From contig CAUYUJ010003991.1 of assembly GCA_963575745.1 (NCBI GenBank), forward strand, positions 1-64,000: DNA of 64,000 nt, given 5' to 3'. Positions 1 to 9,378 of the stretch are shown here, in pieces. The stretch comes from Prorocentrum cordatum (taxonomy: Eukaryota > Sar > Dinophyceae > Prorocentrales > Prorocentraceae). How positions within the stretch are numbered: the first letter of the stretch is position 1; each line of letters begins with the position of its first letter. Under the pieces are notes generated by a model that was not told where the DNA came from, did no database searches, and saw only the letters and a program-made list of their open reading frames with translations. A program made the position numbers and the translations under genes.

Positions 1-2
1 GG

Positions 3-1298
3 CTGACCTATGCACGTGACGACACGGACACGTTGCCGCCAGGAGGTGAATGGACGTCCACACTCTCTGCGAATTATTGGGTTCTTGAACAGGAACCAAT
101 TACCGTAGAGGAGCGCCGCCAATATGAGCAGATGTGGTGCACCGAGTTAACCATGAGCCAATGGGTGCTTGAGCAGCGCCTGTTGAAAGGCACACTCGGT
201 TCACAGATTACGTACCACACTGATGACCATGGTACGATGGCTCTGGCAGCGCGGAATGGGACGTTCTTCCCTGACGAAGACGGACTGCCGTGCATCTCGT
301 TCATGCTAGACATTGGCTCCAACGTGAACATCATCGGGGCCAATACGGCGCGAACCTTCCAGGAGGCTATGGCTAGGTACAATCACAGACCTGCCATATG
401 CACCTTGAGCAAGACCCTCTACATCAACGGCGTTGGTGAGGGTGCTGCGATATGTCGGAAAATGGGCAACTTCAAAATCGGGGTGCAATACGCCAATGAG
501 GCAAGCCCCCGTATCGAGGAGCATGCCTCCAACATCGCAGAAGGCTCAGGTGCTAACCTCCCGGCCATCTGGGGCCTTGGTGCCATGGAAGCACGTGACA
601 CGATTATCGTGCTGAAGCCGGGCTACCAGAAGGTTATCTTCCCCAGCGGAGATTATACTCTTAAGCTGGGGAGGGGCGCCAAGGTCCTGAGGGCAAAGAA
701 AACCCCCTCAGGACATCTAGCCATTCCCTGCGGGTTGTATGACGGGGCTAAAAGCCAGACGGTCACGAACACCTTTACAATCCGCAGCAGTCGAGATGGC
801 TACACCGAGACGGAGAACGAAGAGGACTCCGTCAATGCGGGGTCACCCGCCGGTGTAGGTGCGGGGTCACCCGCCGGGGTAAGTGCGGGGCCACCCGCCG
901 AGACCACAGCGGGGCAACCCGCGATGGGACAGTCCCTGACCGTTACGACTGATACGTACATTGTCGAGCCGTATCTCGACAAGCAGCTCCTGGAAGACAC
1001 GACCCGTGCGATCGTGGACAGGACGCTGAACAGCTGGTGGAAAGGCCAACAGTGTCCTGAAGGGACCTGGCCACATATGAAGGATGCCCTGAAGTCTAAG
1101 ATATTCTGGGCAGTCCAGGAGGCGGTGAATAAATGGACGCCTGAGAACCAAGCGGGGCCACCCGCGACACCGCCACCACCACCAAGCTACACGGGCGGAG
1201 GTTCGTCGGACTCTGCGGGGCCAACCCGCGTGGAGATCGTGAGCGTAGCCGCACCAGTGACTCCTGCGGAGCCATCCGCTAACAGCATGCCCCTCTGA
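3..1298 (+). CDS. copia ORF1: retropepsin-like region with hairpin-encoded AGxPA repeats
   Basis: The frame is open from the first bases of the window, so the N-terminus is missing. Around nt 303-345 the product reads LDIGSNVNIIG, which resembles the active-site loop of retroviral/copia aspartic proteases (D-T/S-G), with Ile where Thr or Ser is usual. The C-terminal half (nt 830-1,280) is Gly/Ala/Pro-rich and contains AGSPA, AGPPA, AGQPA and PAEPSA, each encoded by a 14-nt inverted repeat. ORF1 stops at 1,296-1,298 in frame 0, while the next ORF is open in frame 1 across the same point, so the two may be joined by a +1 shift or an indel. Gag function is inferred from position only. Confidence 0.65.
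   Translation: MTYARDDTDTLPPGGEWTSTLSANYWVLEQEPITVEERRQYEQMWCTELTMSQWVLEQRLLKGTLGSQITYHTDDHGTMALAARNGTFFPDEDGLPCISFMLDIGSNVNIIGANTARTFQEAMARYNHRPAICTLSKTLYINGVGEGAAICRKMGNFKIGVQYANEASPRIEEHASNIAEGSGANLPAIWGLGAMEARDTIIVLKPGYQKVIFPSGDYTLKLGRGAKVLRAKKTPSGHLAIPCGLYDGAKSQTVTNTFTIRSSRDGYTETENEEDSVNAGSPAGVGAGSPAGVSAGPPAETTAGQPAMGQSLTVTTDTYIVEPYLDKQLLEDTTRAIVDRTLNSWWKGQQCPEGTWPHMKDALKSKIFWAVQEAVNKWTPENQAGPPATPPPPPSYTGGGSSDSAGPTRVEIVSVAAPVTPAEPSANSMPL
837..922. repeat. cluster of four 14-nt micro-hairpins
   Basis: Copies at 837-850, 861-874, 885-898 and 909-922, spaced exactly 24 nt. Each is GCGGG + four loop bases + CCCGC; loops are GTCA, GTCA, GCCA and GCAA. All begin on a codon boundary and encode Ala-Gly-x-Pro-Ala. 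Confidence 0.9.
1152..1279. repeat. three micro-hairpins at the end of ORF1
   Basis: 1,152-1,165 has stem GCGGG/CCCGC, loop GCCA. 1,215-1,229 has the same stem with a five-base loop. 1,266-1,279 has stem GCGGA/TCCGC, loop GCCA; both closing bases differ from the other copies, yet pairing is kept. Confidence 0.85.
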
Positions 1299-1371
1299 CG
1301 GGGGCAGGCGGGCGCGCCGGCGGCGCTCGCTTGCGAAGAGAAGCCGAATACCGGCCTCCTCGCGACATACG

Positions 1372-4300
1372 TTGGCCGCGCTGAGGCCCGAGAAGAAAAA
1401 ATATCATTCAAAATGCCTCGTCATCGAAGATATTCGCACAGCTTGCGCTGAACTCCGAACCCGTGGATATATATGCGACCGGATTACCCATAATGAGGTA
1501 ATGACTTCAACTGGAACACAGTATTTGGGAAATTCGTTGGCAGGAGACTACAATATGTTGTGGGTGGCCACACCCTCTGATTGGTACGTGCGTACTCCAG
1601 GAAAGAGGGCGGGACCACATTATCAACGTATACAAAATCTCCTGATCAAAGCGCGTGCTCTGAGAATGCAGATTGTTATCCTGGGGCCACCCGGGTATTT
1701 CTGGAAACAGGGTCCGATCAAAGATGTTATCGAAGATTTGAAGCTAAGCATTCTACGAATGAGACTCTGTCATTTCGGTATCAAGTTTGACCGATCCAGT
1801 AAATATCCCAGTGGTTCTTATATACAAGTTGCTACATCTTGTCCTCATATACCGATAAACTTATGGAAATGTACTTGTGGATCACACAAGGAGCATGATT
1901 TGGAATGGTATGGCCAAGATCAGCAACGTGCCGAGTTTCGGTATAAAACTTTGGCTATTATTATTGCACGCTTCCTTGATCAACTCGATAAAGCCAACAT
2001 GATCAGGAATGAGCGGAGTGCGGTACACCTCAGTGTGTGTACACGCGTTGACAAAAAGGTCAGACACTACGTCCAATGTCCACAAAAGGGCCCTCACTGG
2101 GACCATGTTGTTCGTAGAGTCACGACCGACCTGGACACGAATAAGATCGTTCAAGATATCAGAATCCAGGATCAGCCAACTGGGTACAATTATGTATCTC
2201 CATTACCTGATGGGGTTACAAACATCAGTACTCGGCTATACTGGGAGCCTCCGGCTCCAGTTCTTCATGGCAATGGTGAGTCGCGAAGGCCACGCCCAAA
2301 GCGTGTGACGATCGTCAACGACGATCGATCTCCTCCCCCTTCGATTGAGCGTTGCCAAACGCGACCCACCAACAACCTTCCTGAAATTCCGCCATTTCCT
2401 GATTTTACAGCGGATTCCTCCGCAGCGGATCTCTCCGCGGAAACTGCGATGCCCACTGATGCCAGGATAAAACAGAAAGAAAAGCAGAAAGCTGACAAAG
2501 AAGCCGGCATCAAACCGAAGAAAGTCCCGAAGAAAGTGGAAGACGGTAACGACGACTGTGGAGAGGACCTCAAAGGGCTTGAATGCTCCACATATTTCAA
2601 CGACGTTCCTCTTGACGACTCGGACTCGGACAGCGAATCAGAGGACATCTTCATGATGTTACCGGCGGGGCAACCCGCTGACTCACGTGCTGATGTCTTC
2701 TCGATGGTCCAGTCGTTATGCTACGGCAGAAACAATCAAGTGGACATGCTTGAATTATGTGGGGGCAAGGGTGGTATATCCATATTAGCCTTCAAGAGGG
2801 GACTCTCGTCAGGCGGGAACCTTGACAAGATATCTCTGGTTGACCTTGGAAACTCGGAAGTACAAAGAGCAGTCCTCCACTACCTCAAGACTTGCTTTGT
2901 CAAGATCACGATTCTGCAGCCAAGCTGCAGAACTACTGGACTCCCTTCCTATTTCAATGCACAGGTCAATCATGATACGTGGCTTAAACACCACCAAGAG
3001 GACCTGCCTCATATCACGTTCTGTGGAACAGTCGCTCTATTACAAGACGACCTAAGACGTTTCTTTCTCAGGGAACAACCAATGGGCACGTGGGTGGATG
3101 AGATCCAGCCATGGAAAGAACTGGCACAACGCAAGGTCACTTGCCAAACAATCATTGATCAGTGCACGACTGGTCTCAAAGATTCATTTGGACAATACAT
3201 CCGCAAGCCAACACAGATAATGGCAAATAAAGAAGAGTTGTTGGCACCTTTCAGAGGCAAGCGTTGTCCAGGAAATCATGTGCACGCCAATGCTTGTAAC
3301 AAAGAGCTAGCAAGGGCGACGCAGTATACCTACAGAATGCAGTCATTGATCGTTGATGCGGTGCAAATCGCCAAAGACCTGTTTGCTTACGGTCGCGATC
3401 CATTCGCGAATCGTGAACGCAGCTATGCGTTCGTAACAAACAGAGCTGGCTACGACTTGGACGACCCAACAATCCGGAGACACCCAAACGGAGAAATCTG
3501 GCGACCACCACCTGGCGGTCTTGGGTGCCCTGGCTGTGTGGACAACAACTACAAGCACTCACCAAAGCACAGCAGGGATCCGAAGATGTGTCGGTGGTAT
3601 GATGTTGAACCGTATTACTGGGACTGTCCAAGCTGTAAGAAGGAATATCAGAAGAGCAATCCTCACCACACCAAGATATCTGGCCAATGCAGATTCGCCG
3701 AAAAATGGAAGCTGCCAGTTAACTTTGGCCAGCCGCGCCCGGCGGGGCAAGCCGCTCCTGCGGCGCCAGCCGCGGAAGCGGCTCCAGCCGCAGAAGCGGC
3801 GCCAGCCGCAAAAGCGGCGCCTGCCGCGAGAGCGCGCATACGCGCGCCTAGGCCGCCACGGCCTGGTGAGGGCGATCCAACCGCAGGCGCCAGCAGCCAT
3901 GACATCACCAGAGCCGACGGTGCTAATGGTGGCAACAGTGGCGCTGGCAGCTCTGACGATCACCGTAGACTGCCACAAGTTGCAGCAAGGCGCGGACGCA
4001 TGGAGGGAGGAGATCCTCCACCACCGCCGCAGCCTCAAGCAGAGCCGAGGCCAAGGCCAAGGCTCCCTGATTGGACTCGCTTCGACGTTCAGCTCAGCCT
4101 CCAAAACCTGCGCAGCTTCGACCCAGCTGTAGTGCAGCGAGAACTCCGCAAACTCCAACTGAGATGGTTTCATGCCAAGGAGCCAAAAATGCGGATGATT
4201 CTAACCAAGGTTGGTCTGGGTGAAACCCGTTTGAGTCTGATCAAAGGCATTTGTGACTCGTGTAGAGAATGTCGAGCCTGGGATAAACCAGGCAACACGG

Positions 4301-6195
4301 TGATGCCTTCTGTGTCACTGCCAGGACGTTTCAACGAGGAAGTCGAATGTGATCTTTTCTTTTATAAACAGGAACATATTGTTTTTCACATCATCGACCT
4401 TTGTATTCGCTGGGCAGCTGGCACAGAGATTCCTGATAAAGCCATGCATACTGTTCTCGATGCCTATCATACGACCTGGATGCAGCATGGCCCTGCTAAA
4501 ATCTTATACTCCGATGGGGAAGGAGCACTGAATAATGATACAGCAAAGGCCATCCTTAAGGCCAAGGGAACAGAGCTTCGTATTCGAGCGCGTGGCCAAC
4601 ACGCTACAACTATCGAAGCTAGGAACGGCATCCTGCGACACCTCCTACACGTGATGGGAGAAGAATTGAATAGAGTAAATATCCCTCTCAATTTCACTCG
4701 TCTCTTACATGAAGCCTTGTTTGCCAGCAACGCATTTACCTTCTACAATGAAGTGTCTCCGTACAATGCGCTGTATGGCAGACAACCAGCTATGCTTCCC
4801 GATTTCCCTGTCTTAGATCATGATCAGCCCGCTGAATCATCAGATCACTCAAGGGAGGAAACAATCAGGAGGGTTAGTCTGGAGGCAATCACGCAGGCCA
4901 CTGCGGTTGCCAAGACGAACAGGGCTCTCCGTACGAAGACTACTGCTACGGGTGAATTTCACTACAAAGAGGGAGATCTCGTGGACTATCATCGCCCGAC
5001 CACCACGACAGACGACTGGGGTGGATGGAGTGGTCCATACCCGGTCATCCGCAACGAACCTGACCGAGGCCAGGTCATCGTGAAGGTCGGTAGTCGCGAA
5101 GTGCGAGTACAGTATCCTGACACACGACACACACTGTACATCGAAGCACTTATGGTCCGCGAGATAGGATCGGACAATACGGCCCTTCGGACAGTATTGG
5201 CCTTTATTGCCGGTCTGCCAGCGGGGAAACCCGCCATGACTTTCGGATATCAACCAGCGAAACAGGGTCGGCTGCAGATGACTGCTGCGAGCCGACTTTC
5301 GCCTAAGGTGCACTTGGCTCTTCAGTACCTCATACGCAACTACTTTCGTATTGAAAACGTTGTTGCTGTACGACTTGCCAAGAGCCTGACGAAGTTGCCT
5401 GCTGCACCCTATGCAGACAGCTGTACACTAGTGCACTATGATAATGATGTGACCCCTGGTTTTCATTACTATGAAGCTGATGGCACTGCCTTGAACATCT
5501 ATGACATCACAGGATCTACACACTCACGCATCATCCAGTGTCTTAAATCCAGGAAGCCGTCTGCTGGATTTGACCAAGACCTCACTAAGTTTGAGGAACT
5601 CGCTGATGGTCCACCACCAAGCGAATCACCTCCAGCAGCTGCTCCTGAGGAGCCTCCTACGGATAACGATGGTCGGCTCCCGACCATCATAGAGGAAACA
5701 GAAGAAGATCTGGATGATTTTGTCTTGAAGTCGTGGTATGCTGAACTGATGGATGACAGAACACTCCTTGAAGCTGACACAGAGGAAGTCATGCATACAG
5801 TTCCCACATACATGACAGACACACAGTGTGTGTTAGTCTCTACGACCTGTGAAGATGTGCAAGGCCACTTGCCGGAGCGGGGTCACCCGCCAGGATACGA
5901 CATGGACACTTCTTACTACGTTCCTTTATGCTCCACGGATCCGGATAGCAATATGATCTGGACTCCGATGAGCACGGGAAGTACATCGAGCTCTGCTTCA
6001 CAGCAGACATGTCCAAAGTCGCCCTGTCCGAGCAGCAACACCGATTGTTGGATGACAGCAGCGTCACAACTATGCGAGTATACGTTAGTGCTGCCTCCAA
6101 ACGTGCCGTGGTCGTCAAGGAAGACGATCTACTCACGAAGGCCGACATCCAAGCAAATCCGGTCAAAGTTTCCAAAGCCCTTTACACAGAATTGA
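1372..6195 (+). CDS. copia pol, first part: two methyltransferase-like blocks and integrase
   Basis: No convincing ATG; the frame is open from at least 1,264 and 1,372 is only a TTG. Residues 60-190 (counted from 1,372) have a TPSDW motif, a GPPG block and CTCGSHKEH. Residues 455-660 form a clearer SAM-methyltransferase-like block: ELCGGKGG (461-468, motif I-like), a VDLG strand, PSC (517-519, where cytosine methyltransferases have PPC/PC) and EQP (568, ENP/ENV-like). Residues 790-900 are low complexity. The integrase follows, with a Cys pair CDSC/CREC and catalytic triad D994, D1048, E1082 (spacing 53 and 33). The copia RT frame takes over at about 5,949, so the last ~80 codons here are probably not translated. 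Divergent motifs make methylase activity uncertain. Confidence 0.75.
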   Translation: MAALRPEKKKYHSKCLVIEDIRTACAELRTRGYICDRITHNEVMTSTGTQYLGNSLAGDYNMLWVATPSDWYVRTPGKRAGPHYQRIQNLLIKARALRMQIVILGPPGYFWKQGPIKDVIEDLKLSILRMRLCHFGIKFDRSSKYPSGSYIQVATSCPHIPINLWKCTCGSHKEHDLEWYGQDQQRAEFRYKTLAIIIARFLDQLDKANMIRNERSAVHLSVCTRVDKKVRHYVQCPQKGPHWDHVVRRVTTDLDTNKIVQDIRIQDQPTGYNYVSPLPDGVTNISTRLYWEPPAPVLHGNGESRRPRPKRVTIVNDDRSPPPSIERCQTRPTNNLPEIPPFPDFTADSSAADLSAETAMPTDARIKQKEKQKADKEAGIKPKKVPKKVEDGNDDCGEDLKGLECSTYFNDVPLDDSDSDSESEDIFMMLPAGQPADSRADVFSMVQSLCYGRNNQVDMLELCGGKGGISILAFKRGLSSGGNLDKISLVDLGNSEVQRAVLHYLKTCFVKITILQPSCRTTGLPSYFNAQVNHDTWLKHHQEDLPHITFCGTVALLQDDLRRFFLREQPMGTWVDEIQPWKELAQRKVTCQTIIDQCTTGLKDSFGQYIRKPTQIMANKEELLAPFRGKRCPGNHVHANACNKELARATQYTYRMQSLIVDAVQIAKDLFAYGRDPFANRERSYAFVTNRAGYDLDDPTIRRHPNGEIWRPPPGGLGCPGCVDNNYKHSPKHSRDPKMCRWYDVEPYYWDCPSCKKEYQKSNPHHTKISGQCRFAEKWKLPVNFGQPRPAGQAAPAAPAAEAAPAAEAAPAAKAAPAARARIRAPRPPRPGEGDPTAGASSHDITRADGANGGNSGAGSSDDHRRLPQVAARRGRMEGGDPPPPPQPQAEPRPRPRLPDWTRFDVQLSLQNLRSFDPAVVQRELRKLQLRWFHAKEPKMRMILTKVGLGETRLSLIKGICDSCRECRAWDKPGNTVMPSVSLPGRFNEEVECDLFFYKQEHIVFHIIDLCIRWAAGTEIPDKAMHTVLDAYHTTWMQHGPAKILYSDGEGALNNDTAKAILKAKGTELRIRARGQHATTIEARNGILRHLLHVMGEELNRVNIPLNFTRLLHEALFASNAFTFYNEVSPYNALYGRQPAMLPDFPVLDHDQPAESSDHSREETIRRVSLEAITQATAVAKTNRALRTKTTATGEFHYKEGDLVDYHRPTTTTDDWGGWSGPYPVIRNEPDRGQVIVKVGSREVRVQYPDTRHTLYIEALMVREIGSDNTALRTVLAFIAGLPAGKPAMTFGYQPAKQGRLQMTAASRLSPKVHLALQYLIRNYFRIENVVAVRLAKSLTKLPAAPYADSCTLVHYDNDVTPGFHYYEADGTALNIYDITGSTHSRIIQCLKSRKPSAGFDQDLTKFEELADGPPPSESPPAAAPEEPPTDNDGRLPTIIEETEEDLDDFVLKSWYAELMDDRTLLEADTEEVMHTVPTYMTDTQCVLVSTTCEDVQGHLPERGHPPGYDMDTSYYVPLCSTDPDSNMIWTPMSTGSTSSSASQQTCPKSPCPSSNTDCWMTAASQLCEYTLVLPPNVPWSSRKTIYSRRPTSKQIRSKFPKPFTQN
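2410..2438. repeat. two adjacent micro-hairpins with GCGGA/TCCGC stems
   Basis: 2,410-2,423 and 2,425-2,438, separated by one base, with loops TTCC and TCTC. They are codon-aligned and encode ADSSA and ADLSA, so the peptide is not conserved while the stem is. Confidence 0.85.
2665..2678. repeat. micro-hairpin
   Basis: GCGGG + GCAA + CCCGC, codon-aligned (AGQPA), in the linker before the second methyltransferase-like block. Confidence 0.85.
3742..3827. repeat. array of five micro-hairpins, mostly GCGGC/GCCGC stems
   Basis: Starts at 3,742, 3,760, 3,778, 3,796 and 3,814, an exact 18-nt period. The first has a mismatched closing pair (GCGGG/GCCGC). The other four have perfect GCGGC/GCCGC stems with loops GCCA, TCCA, GCCA and GCCT. 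They encode the Ala/Pro/Glu-rich linker between methyltransferase-like and integrase regions. Confidence 0.85.
5221..5234. repeat. micro-hairpin
   Basis: GCGGG + GAAA + CCCGC (a GNRA-type loop), codon-aligned, encoding AGKPA, downstream of the integrase core. Confidence 0.85.
5877..5890. repeat. micro-hairpin out of codon register
   Basis: GCGGG + GTCA + CCCGC, but not codon-aligned, giving ERGHPP instead of AGxPA. It lies about 55 nt before the point where the pol frame changes. Confidence 0.85.
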
Positions 6196-7898
6196 AGACT
6201 TGGCTTGACAACAAATGCTTCCAGATGACTGACTTAAGCAAGGCGTCTAACATCATGACGTCACGCTACGTATACAAATGGAAGTTTGTCAAGAACGAAA
6301 AGGGCGAAATGGAAAGGACGATCAGGTTACGCTTGGTACTCCGTGGCTTCATGGACCTTGAAGCCTTTGATGTCGAAACCTTCTCTGGCACGGCAAGGAG
6401 GTCAAGCCAGAGACTGCTCGCAAGTTCTGCTGCATGCAACAAAGCTTGGATCATCGCTTCCCTGGACATCAACATGGCTTTCTTGAAGGTACTGACCTAT
6501 GGCGAGCTCGCCGCGGCAACGGGCGAGAAAGAGCGTGTGGTGTGCTTCACACTACCACCTGGGTCAGCAGCTGTTCTTCGCACACTGCCAGGCTTTGAGT
6601 CATATGACGAATCAAAGCATTGTCTCCGGTGTCTGAAACCGGGGACGGGCACGAAGGATGCTCCCAGGGCATTCTCGCTGAAGCTCAGGTCCATCACTAG
6701 GAGCTTTGGGCTACAGCCTACTTCATACGACGAAGAGTTCGAGATGAGCCCAAACCTCTTGACAGCCAAGCACGTTGATGACATCAATATGACTGGGAAG
6801 GAAGAGGCTATTGACAAGTATGTCAAGTGTGTTGAAGATACGTTTGGGAAGTGCAAACTGAACAAGCACACATACACAAACTGTGCCGTTCGGTACAACA
6901 AGACCGATGATGGGAGCGTCACTCTCGATCAGGACGAATACATCACACAGCTTCGTCCTATCACACATCCAGAACTCACAGGAGCTGATCCTGAAAGCAA
7001 GGCGACGAAGACGATTTCTGATATGTTCGTCAGTCTTCGTGGCGCTCTAGCCTATGCGTTGATCACGCAGGTATGGCTAATGGTCTATGTTGTCTCACTA
7101 CAACGTATCCAAGAACCGACAAACATCCAGGTACGACGACTAAACGCGGTTACCAGAAAATTACAGGCAGGTCCGAAGAAGATCTTGTATCAAGCTATGA
7201 CTCCAACAGGAGAAGTCGACCTGCATAGCGATTCTGGCTATCGTCGTCTCAACGGAGATGAAGACGACGAAGTCAAAGGTTATGGTATCCGCGGGGCTAA
7301 CCTGCTGAGGCGTGGCCACACGCAAGCGGGGAAACCCGTCGTGCACCTGGTGGACGCATACTGCAAGTCTCATCGACTGCAAGTGCGTTCGAGCTACTCT
7401 GCGGAAACACTGGCAGCAGCCCACAACTTGGAAGACTGCTACCCGACCATTGTAACGCTCCACGAGCTACACTCGTGACCATTGACCCCCACACAGTTAA
7501 AGAACATATTGGAAATGGGTGGTCTATGTATCAAAGTCACTCTGACTATTGATGCCGAGTCTGTCTTCAAATCTTTGTCTAGCAAGGATCTGAAGAAGCC
7601 CACAGAGTGCACTCTGCTTGGGCACATCAGCTGGATCCGCCAGATGATGGAACGCGGAATCGTGGAAAGCGTCCAATGGTGTGACACGCGGGATATGACT
7701 GCCGATGGCCATACCAAAGGTAGTATTGACCGCGCGTTGCTCCTACAAGTAATGGCCGGCCAGCAATCCTTCAAGCATGAGCTGAAGAAACATACGCCGT
7801 ATAGGGCGGGCAGGTCGTCTCAGGACGGCCCTGCCTCCCGAGCCAGCGGGGAAACCCGCGGGCAGGTGCGCTTTAGTAGCGAGGAAACTCGCCGGTAG
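5949..7898 (+). pseudogene. copia pol, second part: reverse transcriptase and RNase H, interrupted
   Basis: This frame opens just after a TAG at 5,946 and reads at once as typical copia sequence (GKYIELCFTADMSK). Motif A is SLDINMAF (Asp codon 6,465) and the catalytic pair is KHVDD (6,777-6,782, in place of YVDD). RNase H starts with DLHSDSGYRR near 7,218 and includes SYSAETLAA. A TGA at 7,476-7,478 interrupts it, after which the same frame resumes with DAESVFKSL, WCDTRDMTADGHTKG and ends at 7,898. The match continues on both sides of the TGA, so it is a nonsense mutation, not the natural end. A one-base deletion or -1 shift is needed to enter from the preceding ORF. Confidence 0.85.
7326..7339. 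repeat. micro-hairpin inside RNase H
   Basis: GCGGG + GAAA + CCCGT. The outermost pair has decayed to G-T. Codon-aligned, encoding AGKPV. Confidence 0.75.
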
Positions 7899-7912
7899 CG
7901 AGGCTACTCGCG
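7847..7912. repeat. three micro-hairpins at the 3' end of the copia coding region
   Basis: 7,847-7,860 (GCGGG/CCCGC, loop GAAA), 7,880-7,893 (GCGAG/CTCGC, loop GAAA) and 7,899-7,912 (GCGAG/CTCGC, loop GCTA). The last lies past the stop at 7,898, so it is not constrained as protein. Confidence 0.85.
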
Positions 7913-8284
7913 CGCCCTTTCCTTGTAGGCAGCCGCTGCTGCTTAGCACTGTTTTTTCCGCATAATGTAGAAGTGCGGTACCTGCTCGTCTCCTCCCCCT
8001 CCGACTTTAAACGGAGAAGGTTAAAGGCGAGGTATAAATCGAGCATGTACCGCTGCCGTGCCTGGCTCAAGCCGGGCCCGGCAAAATATGTGATTGTGCC
8101 TCACCGAGGCGCACGACTTGTATCTGAGATCGGAAAATACCTTTTCCATTGACGATGCCCATCCTATCCTTTACTCCAGATCCCTGCTTCGTCTTGCTCT
8201 CTTGCTCATGCGATATGAGCCAAAGCCTGGGATATGGCAACGCTTAAAGCGTAACACATACCTAAGCTTACCAGCTTGTTTTTT
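7913..8284 (+). other. 3' flank of the copia element (possible LTR), no gene seen
   Basis: Less GC-rich than its surroundings. It contains the stem-loop at 7,975-8,053 and a TATAAAT at about 8,032. It could be part of a 3' LTR, but without the 5' LTR this cannot be tested here. No coding match. Confidence 0.35.
7975..8053 (+). other. extended stem-loop (14-bp outer stem, 5-bp inner stem)
   Basis: GCGGTACCTGCTCG at 7,975-7,988 pairs with CGAGCATGTACCGC at 8,040-8,053 with one mismatch. Inside, CTCCG and CGGAG flank ACTTTAAA. It could be an RNA structure of the element's 3' region or a decayed small RNA gene. It does not fold as a standard tRNA by eye. Confidence 0.6.
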
Positions 8285-8652
<368 letters not shown>

Positions 8653-9132
8653 AAAAAAAAAATCCCTCGTGAGGGGTGTCAAAAAAACGCATCCGCCGGA
8701 AACTCGCACCCCCCCCCCCACCCCCCCTTCCCCCGCAGAGCCACCCGGCAACCCCCCCAGAGGCTGAGGCTCAGCCTCGAGGCTGTAGCTGAGACTCCTT
8801 GAAACTCACACGCCGGATCGGCGGATTGGAGGTCATCTTAGGTTTTCTGAAGCGCTTTTGGAGCCATCTTGGGCGAACAAGGACCGTCTGACCGCTCGCG
8901 AAACGCCCCGTCCAGGTCCAGGGGAGGGGGTTAGGGGGAGGGGTAAACCCCTCCCCGAAGGGGAAGAAGGAGGGGTGGAAGAAGAAACTCTCTAAACCAC
9001 AATTTCAGTGCAGGAAGTGCGCCGTTGGAAAACAACCGCCTGACGTTCACCAACATGCTGCACCCTGGCAATTCTAAACCGTGCCAATACACCATGTGTG
9101 AGGTATCAACCCTAAGAACCGTCGAACTTGAA
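8653..9132 (+). other. tail of the array unit and unique sequence, no gene
   Basis: 8,660-8,700 and 8,915-8,960 (CCTCGTGAGGGGTGTC and AGGGGAGGGGGTTAGG blocks) match the segment following the array at 13.9-14.03 kb. The rest is unassigned. Confidence 0.6.
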
Positions 9133-9378
9133 GCATGCGCGCGGCGCCCTGGCGAGAACCACTTTTTGGAAAGCACCCCCATCCGTCCGTGAACACCTTG
9201 CAAAAGTTTACGACGAATGCGTGCGGCGCTAAAGCAAAGGGTTACATCATGAAATCGGGCCGCCCACCACCCGTGAAACTTTTGCAAACTTTGAAAACAA
9301 ATGCGCGGCGCTAAGGCGAGGGCCACATTTTGAAAACGGCCCGCCCCCAATCCGTGAAGCTTTTGCAGCGTATTCAAC
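9133..9378 (+). repeat. degenerate ~84-bp tandem repeat, three copies
   Basis: Copies begin near 9,133, 9,216 and 9,301 with ATGCGnGCGGCGC and share CCCCCAATCCGTGAA and CTTTTGCA blocks. A partial older copy may lie at about 9,010-9,070. Confidence 0.7.

Larger units (their letters stand above)
1..7912 (+). mobile_element. Ty1/copia-like LTR retrotransposon, degenerate, 5' end outside window
   Basis: Domain order is protease-like, two methyltransferase-like blocks, integrase, reverse transcriptase, RNase H. Integrase upstream of RT is the Ty1/copia order. The coding is split over three frames (frame change near 1,290, another near 5,945) and has an in-frame TGA at 7,476, so this copy looks dead unless frameshifting is used. 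No 5' LTR can be seen because the window opens inside the first ORF, and I could not delimit a 3' LTR. The right edge is set at the last micro-hairpin. Confidence 0.85.
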
